From contig CM067555.1 of assembly GCA_034509755.1 (NCBI GenBank), positions 9,060,142 through 9,124,141 of the forward strand: 64,000 nucleotides of DNA. The letters run 5' to 3'. Source of the stretch: Anisodus tanguticus. Lineage: Eukaryota; Streptophyta; Magnoliopsida; Solanales; Solanaceae. The notes beneath the pieces were generated by a model, which saw only the letters and a program-made list of their open reading frames with translations, was not told the origin of the DNA and did no database searches. Position numbers and translations under genes: made by a program. Of the stretch, positions 11,589-23,700 are shown piece by piece (positions within the stretch are counted from its first letter, which is position 1; every line of letters begins with the position of its first letter).

Positions 11589-13345
11589 TCATGGAAGGAT
11601 AGGGAGCTCAACTTTGCTGACTGAGAAAAAGCTCACACGCCCATGCTCAACAAGACAGAATTTCAATGGAATACCATGAGAACGTCTCTCAAGATCTTCA
11701 ATCTCTTCTTTGGAAGGTGGATACTCACTGCACAAGAAAATACATCACTCATAAAATAAAGATACTTTGACAGTTAATGTGGATCAACAAACTCAGACAA
11801 AAGACTAGAGGGAATTAGATAGGCCATGAGTGAGGGATAAAGTGGAAAATATTAAAGCACCCCAGTTATTTCAATTCACTATAATCAGCTAAATAAAACT
11901 AGGAGGCAAAGATTCAGCAAATTTTAGTAGGCATTAGGCACCTTTAATATAGTGAACGCATTAACAAGGTACCTTACCTAGCAAGACAAAGTACAAAACA
12001 AGGATCACCAGGAGCAGACTTTCTGAATCTGCTATTAGGAGGGTAAACGTCAAACGCCAATCTCAATCCACCAATTTGCATATTACTAAACATTTCAGAG
12101 ATGAAAATATTGTTTCTTGATTCTTCATCTCCCCTTTGAGCAGTCTCCGGCTGGTCTTGGTTAGTAACACAATTTACTTTTGACCTTCTCACTGACCAAG
12201 GAATACCATGACGCCCGACTATATAACCAAGGGATTTCAAGTGCTTATATGCTTCATAATATTCCAAGGAACATCCACTTTTTCCTTCTGCAACCTTGTT
12301 GTATACGTGTTCCAGAGAAAGGGACACGTCATCTTTACTTAAGAGATGTAGAGCCCCAATTTCGGCAAGATATCTACATGACAAAACCAGTATCATTCTT
12401 TAAACATTGGAAATTGCAGAAGATAAATCTCAAATGAAACATAAATATTTTCATGTCAATTCCTAATATAAATAAACTTTCAAATGAAACAAACTCACCT
12501 TTAAATACTTATTATCTATCTTATCATATAATTTATCCTTTTGCTTCTACTCTCTTTCTCCATCCAGACTACTTTTGCTAACATGTTGAAGCAGCAGACA
12601 AGTGTGCAACTAAAGTATACAATCATAACACAGAGGGATAACGAAAATATCACTAGGAGTACCAGTCTACCAAAATCAGCTCCCAGAACCATTGATGACA
12701 AAAGGATTCAACAGAAAAGTACGCCAATTTATTAACTGAACTATACTATGTTCATCTTTTGCAACCAGAAAAAAAAAAGAGAAATAATACCTCTTTCAAG
12801 TTTTGTTAAGATACTAAAGAAAAGTTGTTCATTTTTCTCGGCCAAACAGATCTAAGATTTGTTCTGACCAAATATGCTGAAATCACCCCAGTTCTTATTT
12901 TCTCATGGCTTATTCTCAAATTATGCATGTACTCAAAGTCAGTAATATTTAACTCTTCAACTACATGAGATTAAAAAAAAGAATTTTTTCATCACCTACA
13001 AAATCTCTTCAATGAAGCAATATATCTTGCCATTACGAACTATCCCAGTAGTTGACCACAATCCACCCTTCCTCTCCACGACCTCAGCCATTCCTAATGG
13101 ATCAAGCCATCGTGATCTTGAAATATCTTTCCTGAAGAAAAACATGCCTGCCTATTCACATTCCTATATGTTTTGCAAAATTATTTTTAATAATTTATCT
13201 ATATCATGAGATGAAACCTGAACTGCAACTTGGGTATATCACTGGATGCATATGCACAACAATGGTCATCATCGTCAGGATCCTCCCCATAGCCTTCAGA
13301 ATCACTAGTTCCTTCTGAAAAACTTGCCCACTTATCAGCTTCCAT
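11589..13345 (-). CDS. SEN54: tRNA-splicing endonuclease subunit Sen54
   Basis: Coding exons on the minus strand, in order: 13345-13218, 13131-13000, 12373-11978, 11727-11589 (795 nt, 264 aa, stop TGA at 11591-11589). All junctions are GT-AG and the frame is open throughout. Exon 1 gives an acidic N-terminus beginning MEADKWASFSEG. Exon 2 carries DISRSRWLDPLGMAEVVE. Exons 2-3 carry the conserved N-terminal block ending YLAEIGALHLL, and exon 3 has HLKSLGYIVGRHG. Exon 4 ends in LKFCLVEHGRVSFFSVSKVE. These match the Sen54 family, a non-catalytic subunit of the nuclear complex that removes introns from pre-tRNA. Length fits plant homologues as I recall them. A good splice acceptor (TTCGTTCCAG) sits two bases before the ATG, so a non-coding first exon may lie upstream; a copia element starts 255 bp upstream. 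Confidence 0.88.
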
Positions 13346-13600
13346 AGCTGGAACGAATAGCAGATTACCATAAAAGTTAAATATTTAGCAAAGATTACAG
13401 CCATCATAGCAAGTAGAGACAATAATACTTGATAATTAAAGGAGAAGCTAATTGAAAGTTGAATTCATTACAATGTGAAAACTCCACTGATTTCATGAAT
13501 TACCAAGTAAAAGTTGTACTGAAAAAATGCGGCACATTTATTGATTGAGCATATTCTCCAAGCAATTAAAAGTTATTTACTTTAACAATAGATATGAAGT

Positions 13601-13736
13601 TGTTAGAATAGGAATAGGATTTATATATAGTATCCTACATGGAAAAGGATTGAGATATAATATCTATAAATAGGGCTCAATGTAATAACGTGGATACACA
13701 ATCCAATAATATATTTTTCTCCCATAATTTCTCACA
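13601..13736 (+). repeat. Copia 1 5' LTR
   Basis: 136-bp LTR beginning TGTTAGAATAGGAATAGGAT and ending TTTCTCACA. A CTATAAATAGG sequence near 13664 is a likely TATA box driving the element transcript. It matches the 3' LTR with small differences, so the insertion is not brand new. Confidence 0.9.
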
Positions 13737-13748
13737 TGGTATCAGAGC
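13737..13748 (+). promoter_or_regulatory. Primer binding site of copia 1
   Basis: TGGTATCAGAGC directly follows the LTR and is complementary to the 3' end of initiator Met-tRNA, the usual plant copia primer. Confidence 0.9.
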
Positions 13749-14268
13749 ATTGGTGAGAAACATTCGAAAAACATAGTCACAGTGTCGTGCATCAATTCCG
13801 GCAACTGTACTAGCTATTGTTTGCGTCAGCGGCGTCTTCCCTTCAGAGTTTGCAAAAACAAACATCGTCATCAGACTCGGAAGGCTCCCGCGACCAAACC
13901 CCAACCAGCGCCGCCGAGAACCGATGATCCACGCGCCTCCATGCGACGATAAGAAGGTCGTCGGTTCCGGCGAGATCTGCCCACGCGCGGGCGCGTGAGG
14001 CCTCTTTCCGACGAGTTTTTTGGGCGATTCTTTTTCTGATAGATTCGCCCAGTCCTTGCGAGCCTATCCATATATTTTCTTTTGGATACCGATCACCGAA
14101 ACTATTTTCCGGCACCGACAACCCCTTTTCCGGCACCGACAGTCCCTTTTCCGGCGAGGTTGAATTTTTCCCAGATTTCACATCTGGTTCTTCAGAATTC
14201 AGATCTGGTTTTCCGGCTTGTCCCTCTAATTTCAACGTTTAGGATACTTTGAAGTCAAATTTTCCAAT

Positions 14269-17200
14269 ATGTCTTTCGGGTATGATATTTTTGGCTCCAA
14301 AAACACTGAAATTGGAACTTCAAGCCCTATGATTACTTCCGAACCATTAATGGGAAGTTCAAACTATTTAGCTTGGGCTTCCTCGGTTGAGTTGTGGTGC
14401 AAGGGTCAAGGTGTTCAAGAACACCTAACGCAAAAGACTATTGTGATTAATGAAAAAGCAGAGGCTAGTGAGAAAGAAAAAGACCAAAGCACAGTGGGAG
14501 AAGGTTGACGCTCAATTATGTAGTCTCATGTGGTGATATATTGATCACAAGTTGATGCCCTTGTTTCGTTACTTCCAGACATGTTATTCAGTTTGGGAAA
14601 AGGCTCGCGCTTTATACACTAATGACATATCTCGATTTTATGATGTGATATCTTGGATGACCAACCTAAAAAAAATAGGAATCAGATATGTCTACTTACT
14701 TGGGACAGGTACAGGCAGTCATGGAGGAATTTGAGCAGTTGATGACAGTCACTACGAACGTTGAAAAACAACAAGAGCAAAGACATATATTGTTTCTCGT
14801 TCTTACACTTACTGGACTTCCTAGTTACCTTGATTCGGTGCGAGATCATATTTTGGCTAGTCCTACTATTCCTACAATTAATGAACTATTTTCTCATTTG
14901 CTTCGTCTTGATGTGCCTCCTAATCACACAGTGGTTCCATCACCAACTGTTGATTCCTCTGTTCTCGCATCTCAAACCACAGAGAATCGAACATCTCAGT
15001 CTATGGATAATCGACGAGGAAGAAGTCGTTTGGAAAATCTCGAACTAAGTGTATTTATTGTCATAAGTTTGGACACACTCGCGAGGTATGTCGTGCTCTA
15101 CATGGTCCACTACCCAATGATGTTCAGTGTAGTCATTGTCATAAGTTTGGACACACTCGTGACATATGTCGTGCTCTGGATAGTCAACCACCCAACAATG
15201 CTCATGTTGCTCAGACTGACACTACAGGAAATTCGAGGCTTTTATTTTAAGGAGAATATAATGAGTACATTCAGTATCGTGCAAGTAAGCAGACATCTCC
15301 ACAAGTAGCCACAGATTCTCAGCCTAATACTTTTGTTGCTGGTAATTCCTTCGCTTGTGTTTCACAATCTAGTATCCCTCCATCATGGGTCGTCGACTCA
15401 GGCGCGTCTGATCATATTTCTGGTAACAAATATTATCTATTCACAGTCCCTTCCTCCAGTTACTTTAGCCAATGGGATCCAAACAAAACCAAAAGTGGTT
15501 GGACAAGCTAATCCCCTATCTTCTGTCACTCTAAACTATGTTCTTTATGTCTCTGGTTGTCCTTTTAATCTTGCATCTGTCAGTCGTTTGACACGTGCCT
15601 AAAATTGTGCCATAATATTTCTTGATGATTCTTTTGTTATGCAGGACTGCAGTACGAGACAGGTGATTGGTACATGATATGAATCACAAGGTCTCTACTA
15701 TCTTACCTCTCTTAATTCCTCCACAGCATGCTCCATTACAGATCCTCCTGACTTAATCCATAAACGATTGGGACATCGGAGTGTGTTCAAGCTACAGAAG
15801 ATGGTGTCTACTTTGTCTAGTCTGTCCAAATTAGATTATGAGTCGTGTCAACTTGGAAAACACACTCGCACTACCTTTCCACGTAGTCTTGAGAGTCATG
15901 CAAGAGTCTATTTTTTCAATAGTTCATTCTGATATTTAGGGTCCTAGTAGAGTCGGTTCACCTTTAGGATTTCGTTATTTTGTTAGTTTCATTGACGATT
16001 TTTCCGGACGTACTTGGCTATTTTTAATGAAAGATCGATCTGAGTTATTCTCTATATTCAAGAGTTTTTGTGCTGAAATACAAAATTAATTTGGTGTTTC
16101 TATTCGTACTTTTCGTAGTGATAATGCCTTAGAATACAAATCCTCCCAGTTTCAGCAGTTTATGACTCACCAAAGAATTATTCATCAAACATCTTGTCCC
16201 TACACCCCTCAGCAGAATGGGGTAGCAAAAAGGAAGAATAGGCATCTCATTGAGATTGCTCGCACTCTTCTCATTGAATCCCATGTTCCACTGCGTTTTT
16301 TGGGCGATGCAATTCTCACGTCTTGCCATTTAATTAATTGAATGCCCTCATCTTCTAGTCAGAATCAAATTCCATATTCCATAGTATATCCCCAGTCATC
16401 TCTGTACTCTCTTCCTCTTCGTGTTTTTAGGAGCACATGTTTTGTGCATAACCTAGCTCCAGGATAGATAAACTAGCTCATCACTCTCATAAATGTGTCT
16501 TTTTTTTGTTATTCTCGGGTTCAAAAATGGTACAATTGCTTCCCACCCGATCTCTGTCAATATCTTATGTCTGCCGATGTCACATTTTTTTAGTCTCAAC
16601 CTTACTTTAGGTCTCCTTATGATCATTCCGATATCTCTGAAGTCTTACATATAACTCAGGTTTTACCTACACCAACCTTTGAGGAATCTACAGTTACTTC
16701 TATATCTCCGGTCACAATGCCACCACTTCTGACTTATCATCGTCGACCGCGTCCACCATCAAACCCAACATTAGGTCCAGATGATTCATGTCATGCGTCA
16801 GACCCTATACCTATTGTCTTCTCATGATCAACCGATTGCACTTCGAAAAGGTAAAAGATCCACTCGTAATACTAACCCACATTATATCCTTTTAAGTTAT
16901 CATCGTCTATCATCATCCCATTAGGCCTTTGTATCATTATTGTCATCCGTCCCCATTCCTAAGTCTACAGGTGAAGCCCTTTCTCATCCCGGATGGTGAA
17001 AGGCTATGATTGACGAGATGTTTGTCTTACACAAGGGTGGTACTTGGGAGCTTGTTCCTCTCCCTTTAGGTAAATATATTGTTGGTTGTCGTTGGGTTTA
17101 TACAGTCAAAGTTGGTCTGGACGGCCAAGTTGATCGGCTTAAGGCTCGCCTTATTGCGAAGAGGTATACACAGATATTTGGGCTTAATTACAGTGATGCT

Positions 17201-18493
17201 TTCTCTCCCATGGCTAAAATAGCATATGTTCGTCTTTTTCTATCAATGGTTGTCCGACATTGGCCTTTTTATCAGTTGGACATTAAGAATATTTTTCTCC
17301 ATGGTGATCTGAAGGAGGAAGTTTATATTGAGCAACCACCCGGTTTTATTGCTCAGGGGGGAGTCTAATCTGGTGTGTCGATTGCGTCGATTACTTATTG
17401 GGCTGAAATAGTCTCCTCGAGCCTAGTTTGGTAAATTCAGCACAGTAATTCAGGAGTTTGGTATGACTCACAGTGAAGCAGATTATTCTGTGTTTTATCG
17501 ACATTCTGCTCCAGATATGAGTATTTATTTGGTGGTTTATATTGACGATATTGTTATAACTAGTAATGATCAAGATGGTATCACTAATTTAAAGCAACAT
17601 CTCTTTCAGCATTTCCAAACTAAAGATCTCGGCATACTGAAGTATTTTCTAGGTATTGAGGTTGCTCAATCCACGTCAGGTATTGTTATTTTGCAATGCA
17701 AGTATGCCTTAGACACTCTTGAGGAGACAGGAATGATGGGATGTGAACCCGTTGACCCTCCTATGAATCTGAATGCTAAACTCTTGCCAGGACGGGGGGA
17801 GCCACTCAGTGATCGTGGAAGATATAGGCGGTTGGTTGGTAAGTTGAATTATCTCACAGTGACTAGACCTGACATTTCGTTTCTTATGAGTGTTGTAGGT
17901 CAGCTTATGGATTCTCCCTGTGATAGTCATTGGGATGTAGTTATCTGCATTCTGCAAAATACTAAGTCTGTCTTAGGTAAAGGACTATTTTTCAAAGATC
18001 GAGGTCATGAGCAGATCGTTGGATATACAAACGTTGATTATGTAGGATCACCCTCTGATAGACGTTCTATTTTAGCCATTGTGTGTTAATATGAGGTAAT
18101 TTGGTGTACTGGAAGAGTAAGAAACAGAGTTTCATTGCTCGATTTAGTGCTGAATCAGAATATTGAGCAATAGTTGTATCAACTTGTGAGCTAGTTTGGA
18201 TTAAGTAGTTACTCAAAGAACTAAAATTTGGAGAAATCAGTCAAATGAAACTTGTGTGTAATAACAAAGAGGCCTTTCATATCACATCAAATCCGGTATT
18301 TCATGAGAGGACTAAGCACATTGAGATTGACTGTCACTTTATCAGGGAAAAGATACTCTCCGGAGATATTGTTACTAAATTTGTAAAGTCGAGTGATCAG
18401 CTTGCGGATATTTTCACCAAGTCACTCAGTCGTCCTCGTATTAGATACATCTGTAACAAGCTCGGTACATATGACTTGTATGCACCAGCTTGA
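14269..18493 (+). pseudogene. Copia 1 gag-pol pseudogene
   Basis: In order: a gag start with NYLAWASSVELW (14269-14508) and its continuation (14688-15045); two tandem CCHC zinc knuckles (15045-15200); aspartic protease with VDSGASDH (DSG at 15394-15402); GAG-pre-integrase zinc region (15750-15870), where the first Cys of the CxxC pair reads Tyr (YESC, while copia 3 keeps CESC); integrase core (15920-16400) with FVSFIDDFSGRTW and TPQQNGVAKRKN; reverse transcriptase (17006-17700) with VYIDDIVIT (YIDD codons 17538-17549); RNase H remains (18000-18493). Stops and shifts occur throughout, for example TAG in the integrase at about 15940 and TAA near 16090. A complete polyprotein cannot be made. Confidence 0.88.
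15045..15200 (+). repeat. Tandem zinc-knuckle duplication in copia 1 gag
   Basis: A 78-bp unit is repeated twice (ATTGTCATAAGTTTGGACAC starts at 15057 and 15135). Each unit encodes one CX2CX4HX4C nucleic-acid binding knuckle: CIYCHKFGHTREVC then CSHCHKFGHTRDIC. Copia 3 has the same doubled arrangement, so it belongs to the family and is not private to this copy. Confidence 0.82.
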
Positions 18494-18500
18494 GGGTGAG
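18489..18500 (+). promoter_or_regulatory. Polypurine tract of copia 1
   Basis: CTTGAGGGTGAG immediately precedes the 3' LTR, the expected position for plus-strand DNA priming. Confidence 0.75.
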
Positions 18501-18642
18501 TGTTAGAATAGGAATAGAAATAGAATTTGTATATAGTATCCTACATGGAAAAAGATTGAGATATAATATCTATAAATAGGTCTCAATGTAATAATGTAGA
18601 TACACAATTCAATAATATATTTTTCTCCCATAATTTCTCACA
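18501..18642 (+). repeat. Copia 1 3' LTR
   Basis: 142-bp LTR starting TGTTAGAATAGGAATAGAAA and ending TTTCTCACA, differing from the 5' LTR by a few substitutions and a small insertion. Confidence 0.9.
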
Positions 18643-20476
18643 AAAGTAATACATTTATATTTCTTTTAATCAAAATAAAGAATAGACAAAAATCAGTACC
18701 AATTTATTCAATTAACGAATAACTTTGGCCATAACTCTCATATAGTGTATTATCCTCAATTTGCCCACAATACATATTGAATTTGTATCACCACTAGAAA
18801 GCACATCGAAAACAACTAAAGAAAGAGGATTGCTAAAAGAAATATACATCCAATCACCATAACATGCTAACAGAAATATGTAATATCCCGTTTCCTTATT
18901 CTTGGAGTTTTTAACCATGAATCGAGGGTTATCACAAAGCATTTCTTAAAAACAGGAATAGCCATCATAAATATCCAACTTCTTTGGAATTAATGAGTCC
19001 GTCCGCTTGTAAAGTCAGAACTAGAAGCTTCTTCCGTTTCAACGTTATTTTATAAAAAAAAATCTAGAATCAGCAATTAAATTATGACAGGAATCAAAAT
19101 GAACCATTAGATTAATGAATATGACAACTTATCATGCACTGATGCACACGGGTGGTACACTACATAGCATAACCAACTTATACACTTTGAAATTACAGAT
19201 AGAACTCACAAGTTGGGACAACTTGACTAATTAGGAATAGCTACATGATAGGGTGAGAGTTGTCTTCAATTTTGTTTTCATAATTTGCCTTTTCTAAGTT
19301 ACTCTTGATTTTAATTACCTAAAGGTAAATATGTAATTTGAGCCAAATAAAATTCTTCTCTTTCTCCTCATCACCTCTTTTTTACTTTCAATGGCGACCA
19401 AGCCTTTAATATATAATTTTTCTATGCAGATTTTTCCTTTTCAAATTGTTTAGCATCCATATTTTCTAAATCTTTATCAGTTCCTTTTAAACTTTATTGG
19501 TACCAAACAAGTCACAAGTTGACTAAGGGAAAAACGATCACTAATATCTCACCTATCTACCACAGTCATCATTGTCCCCAATGCAATCATAAGGAGACAA
19601 ACAAGAACAATAGGGGGATGTGTAACCAAGGCTCAACCAAAAATTTCAAAGACCACGGGCTCTTCAGAATGGTCCGGGTAGATTCTTTAGCCATAAATCA
19701 TAATTCACCCCTAAAAGTGCATGATTCAATCATAGAAAAGCATATCAAGAAAGCACACATCATTTTTGGTACATGGGAGAAAAATAAATAAGACAATTTT
19801 GAATACCGAATCACCAATTACTAATCACAATTGAAGCGTGAAATACTCATTCTTGACCACATTCATTTATGTGCATAACTTCTCTTCCCATTTAATTAAA
19901 AAATTCAAAGTATCTTCATCTTTCCAAACTTTTAGCAACCAAACATACCAAGTGTTTGAAATTCTTCACACTTAAGTTCAATCAAGACAACCAGTTTGGT
20001 AAAAAACGGTAGGTGCAACAAAGAATTTCGAATACCTCTTTTAAAAGTCACTTGAATTTGTTGACACGTTTTGACAAACACTTGGTGTGCACAATGTTAT
20101 CCCTTGTCAATTTCATGGCCTATCCTCCCCCAAACTTAAGCATCAAAGAAACAATGGTATAAACAACAATAGGCTACTCAAATGACATGAATATTTGATT
20201 CATAAGCTACGACCAACATACAATATTCAAAAATGGGGGACATAGGGGTTGGGTCACGAGGGAGATGCAAGCTAGAGAAAAGAGATTGAAACATACCTTT
20301 GATCGCTGGGGAAGATGACTGAAAAGAAGAAAATCCTTAGTTGTGTGCGCTGGTGCTGCTGTGTATTTTCTTTTGTTTTAGCGTTTTTTGTGAGCGAGGC
20401 GAGGCGAGGCATTTTAAATTTGGAGAATCTCATGCCTACTAAAGTGCACTCTCAGTCTTAAAATGACATAAAAAAA
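18643..20476. other. Intergenic, possible decayed retroelement
   Basis: No protein domain recognised on either strand. On the minus strand, 20410-20290 reads like a transcribed leader with a splice-donor-like AAAGGTATGT, and about 20145-20120 contains the purine-rich AAGTTTGGGGGAGGAT that resembles the end of Ty3-type elements. This is a weak resemblance only. Confidence 0.35.
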
Positions 20477-20490
20477 GTGCTCTGATATTA
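20477..20490 (-). promoter_or_regulatory. PBS-like sequence outside the copia 2 3' LTR
   Basis: On the minus strand the sequence right after the 3' LTR reads TAATATCAGAGCAC. Its TATCAGAGC core equals the tRNA-iMet primer site found after the 5' LTR (TGGTATCAGAG). A primer site is not expected after a 3' LTR. Confidence 0.45.
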
Positions 20491-20753
20491 GGTGCTATAG
20501 GATGTATGTTTGGAGAGAGGTCGGAGCTATAGATGAGTAGAAAATGGAAATATTTGATTAAGAAACAAGTACACTACATCGTGTAGTTATATATAAATGT
20601 CAGCTAAGCTATTCATAACCATCTATCACTATCATTACATACACCACTCTAACTAACTATTAATTACACTCAACAAACTCAACTAACTAAATAATAAGTG
20701 TCCCATGTGTTGCACTTCATGGTACATCAGTGCACTTCCCTATTTCTTTCACA
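20491..20753 (-). repeat. Copia 2 3' LTR
   Basis: About 263 bp. It matches the 5' LTR well from 20753 down to about 20508, but its last 20-40 bases on the minus strand are unrelated to the 5' LTR end. CTTGAGGGTG, a short polypurine tract, lies just inside (plus 20754-20763). Confidence 0.75.
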
Positions 20754-20789
20754 CACCCTCAAGCTAGGAGATATAAAGATGTTACTCAC

Positions 20790-23700
20790 TCATAGCTTGG
20801 ACATCAAGTGAGCATATTGTACTCTATTGAGGGCCTTGATAAGCAAATTTGCAGGCTGATCAACAGAAGGCAAGTAAGTAGTACAAGTGAGACCTTCTTG
20901 AATCTCTTCCCTAATAAAATGATATTTTATATCAATGTATTTTGTACGGTCATGAAAGACTGGATTGACTACAATTTGAAGTGCAGATTTACCCACTGAA
21001 TATTGAGACTGGTAATTGAACAACACCAAGTTCTTGATATAGACCAGTAAGACAGACCACATTTGCTACTGAAGAAGCCATGACCCTATACTCAGCATCT
21101 GCTGAGCTTCTAGATACAGCTACATGTTTTTTAGACTTTCAAGATACAGGTGAGGAGCCAAATAAGACCAAGTAATCAGTGATGGATCTTCTGCAATTGA
21201 TACAAAAACCCCAATTTGCATCACAAAATATTTTGAGCTGAGGAATACTGGAACTAGACATAAGAACTCTCAATCCTGGTGCTTGTTTGATATATCTAAC
21301 AAGTATAAGCCCAGCTTCTATGTGTGATGTCTTAGGAGAATGCATGAACTGACTTAGACACTGCATAGCAAAAGCAATATTTGGTCTGGTAGTTGTGAGA
21401 TATAATAATCTTCCAATTAGTCTCCTAAAAGAGTTAGGATCTGACAAGAGTAAATCAAGCTTGGGTGCAGGTGTAGAGACTGGATTGGATGATGTGAAAG
21501 CAACATGTTGATCAAACTCAACAGTAGTGAATTTTTGGTGCATTTTTGTAGGGGAAGTGACATGCTTGGCACTTACTAACCCCATATCAGATACTTTTTT
21601 TGATGCATGAGTATGTTTTGTGAACTCCTTGCAAATTCTATCCCAAAAAATACCTAAATTCTCCCGGATCTTTTATGTTGAAAGCTGAATGTAAGGCCTC
21701 CTTAGTGGATTGGATAAGAACTGGATCATTCCCAGTAATCAGTAAGTCGTCAACATATACCAATACCACTACTATCTTGTCATCTTTATGCTTAGTAAAT
21801 AAGGAATAATCCTTGTGACTCTGATGAAAATCAGAAGAAACAAGAGTTGAGGTAAGTTTAATGTTCAATTGCTTTGATGCTTGCTTTAAGCCATACAAGG
21901 ACTTAAATAGTCTGCAAAACTTGTTTCTGCCCACCCTTGGCATCAAAACCTTCTGGGAATGTCATGTAAACTTTCTCATAGAGATCTCCTTATAGAAAAT
22001 CATTATAGACATCCATTTGATGGATTGTCCATTGCTTTCAACAGAAATAACTAACATCACAATGGACATTTTGACCACTGGTGAGGTCTCTTTATAGTTA
22101 AGATCTTCCTTCTGATTATATCCCTTTGCTATCAGTCTGGCTTTCATTCTCTCCACCACTCATGTTGCTTTATATTTAATCTTGTATACCCATTTACATC
22201 CTATAACCTTTTCCCTTTTGAAAGTTGTACCAGCTCTCGTGTTTTATTCTACTCTAGTGTTGAATCTAAACTTTCATTACCTCAACCCATCTCATATCCT
22301 TTGCAGCTTCTGAGTAACTATATGGCTCAGTGTCAAGGGAACCCAGAGTCACAAAACTCTTGTACTTATGTGATAATCCTGTGTAGTCCATTGCAATTGA
22401 CATATGGTACAAACATCTGGTTAAACCATGCTTAGTAACATAGTATTTATGCCAAATAGGATGTCTACTGGCTCTAGTAGAATTTCTTGTATTAGGCTCA
22501 GATGCATGAGCTGATACTGGTAAATGTGGAATGTTAGGATCATGAGGTGTATCTTCATCATTTTCATGTTGAGTGTCAACATGTGCACCAATATCCTACA
22601 CATTTGGAGATGGATCAATATGCTCAATAACAAATGGAAACACATGTGAGATTTTGACACTTTAAGGATGAACCAAATCATCAAAGCAAAATTGCTCATG
22701 TGATTGGACAGAATCAGAGTTATCATCTATCCCACCTTTGAGGGGGGGAATTATCTCCATGAATACTACATCCCTGCTCATGAAGAATATCCTAGTTTTC
22801 ATGTCATAAAGCTTGTATCACTTTTGTGAAGAACCATATCCAACAAGAATAACTCTAACTGGCCTAGGACTAAACTTATCTTGCTTTGTCATGTTTGTTG
22901 CAAAATACAGCTAACATATCATTCTTAAATAAGAAAGTGATGGTGTTTTGTTGTATAACATCCCATAGGGTGACTTGTTGCCTATAACAGTAGGTGGGAT
23001 CATGTCAATGATATATAGAACTCCTTCTACACAAAAGCCCCAAAGCATGTCTGGTAAGTTGGCTTGAAACTTGATGGCTCTGGCATTCTCTAATATGTGT
23101 CTATGTTTTCTTTCTACTACACCATTTTGTTGTGGTTTATGTGGACAATAACTCTCATGCACCACACCATATTATTGAAACAATTCTTTAGAATTGTGAA
23201 TAAAGAACTCTGTTCTATTATCAAATCTTACCCTTTGAATTTTCATTCCAAACTGAGTATTAACTTCAACAAAGAAATTTCTAAGTAATGTAATCACAAC
23301 ATAATTCAACCTCATCAAAAAAATCCAAGTCCATCTGGAGTAGTTATCCATAATAGTAAAAAAAAATCTTATTCCATTATATGTTTCTACATTGTAAGGT
23401 CCCCATACATCCATGTGCAACAATTGAAAGGGTCTTGTCTTTCTATTAGTGCTAATAGGAAATGGAATTCTAGTCTGTCTAGCTAGGGGATAGATTTCAC
23501 AATTATTCAAAGTAAAAGTAACATCAATTTTTAATCATGGAATTTTTTTTTAGAACATTCATGGGTACATGACATAACTTTTGGTGCCAAGTGAATGCAT
23601 CTACATGATGAGTTCATGTCAAGCATTTAGTCATCCCTCCTCCTTTATTATGTGTTTAAGCATAGTATGTATAGCCGTTATTATTCACTACCAATCATCC

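Larger units (their letters stand above)
13601..18642 (+). mobile_element. Ty1/copia retrotransposon 1 (same family as copia 3)
   Basis: The element has two short LTRs (13601-13736 and 18501-18642), a tRNA-iMet primer binding site right after the first and a purine-rich tract right before the second. Flanks are GAAGT (13596-13600) and AAAGT (18643-18647), a 5-bp target duplication with one mismatch. Gene order gag, protease, integrase, reverse transcriptase, RNase H identifies copia. Total length is 5042 bp. The coding region is broken in many places. Confidence 0.92.

Noticed and set aside
12180..12437. Plus-strand open frame opposite SEN54 exon 3
   Set aside because: Antisense shadow of the conserved Sen54 exon.
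13677..14235. Minus-strand frames over the copia 1 leader
   Set aside because: Antisense to the 5' LTR and leader; no domain.
19519..19791. 90-aa frame with Cys/His residues (HHCPQCNH)
   Set aside because: The CxxC resembles a zinc ribbon but there is no second pair, no leader and no homologue I recognise.
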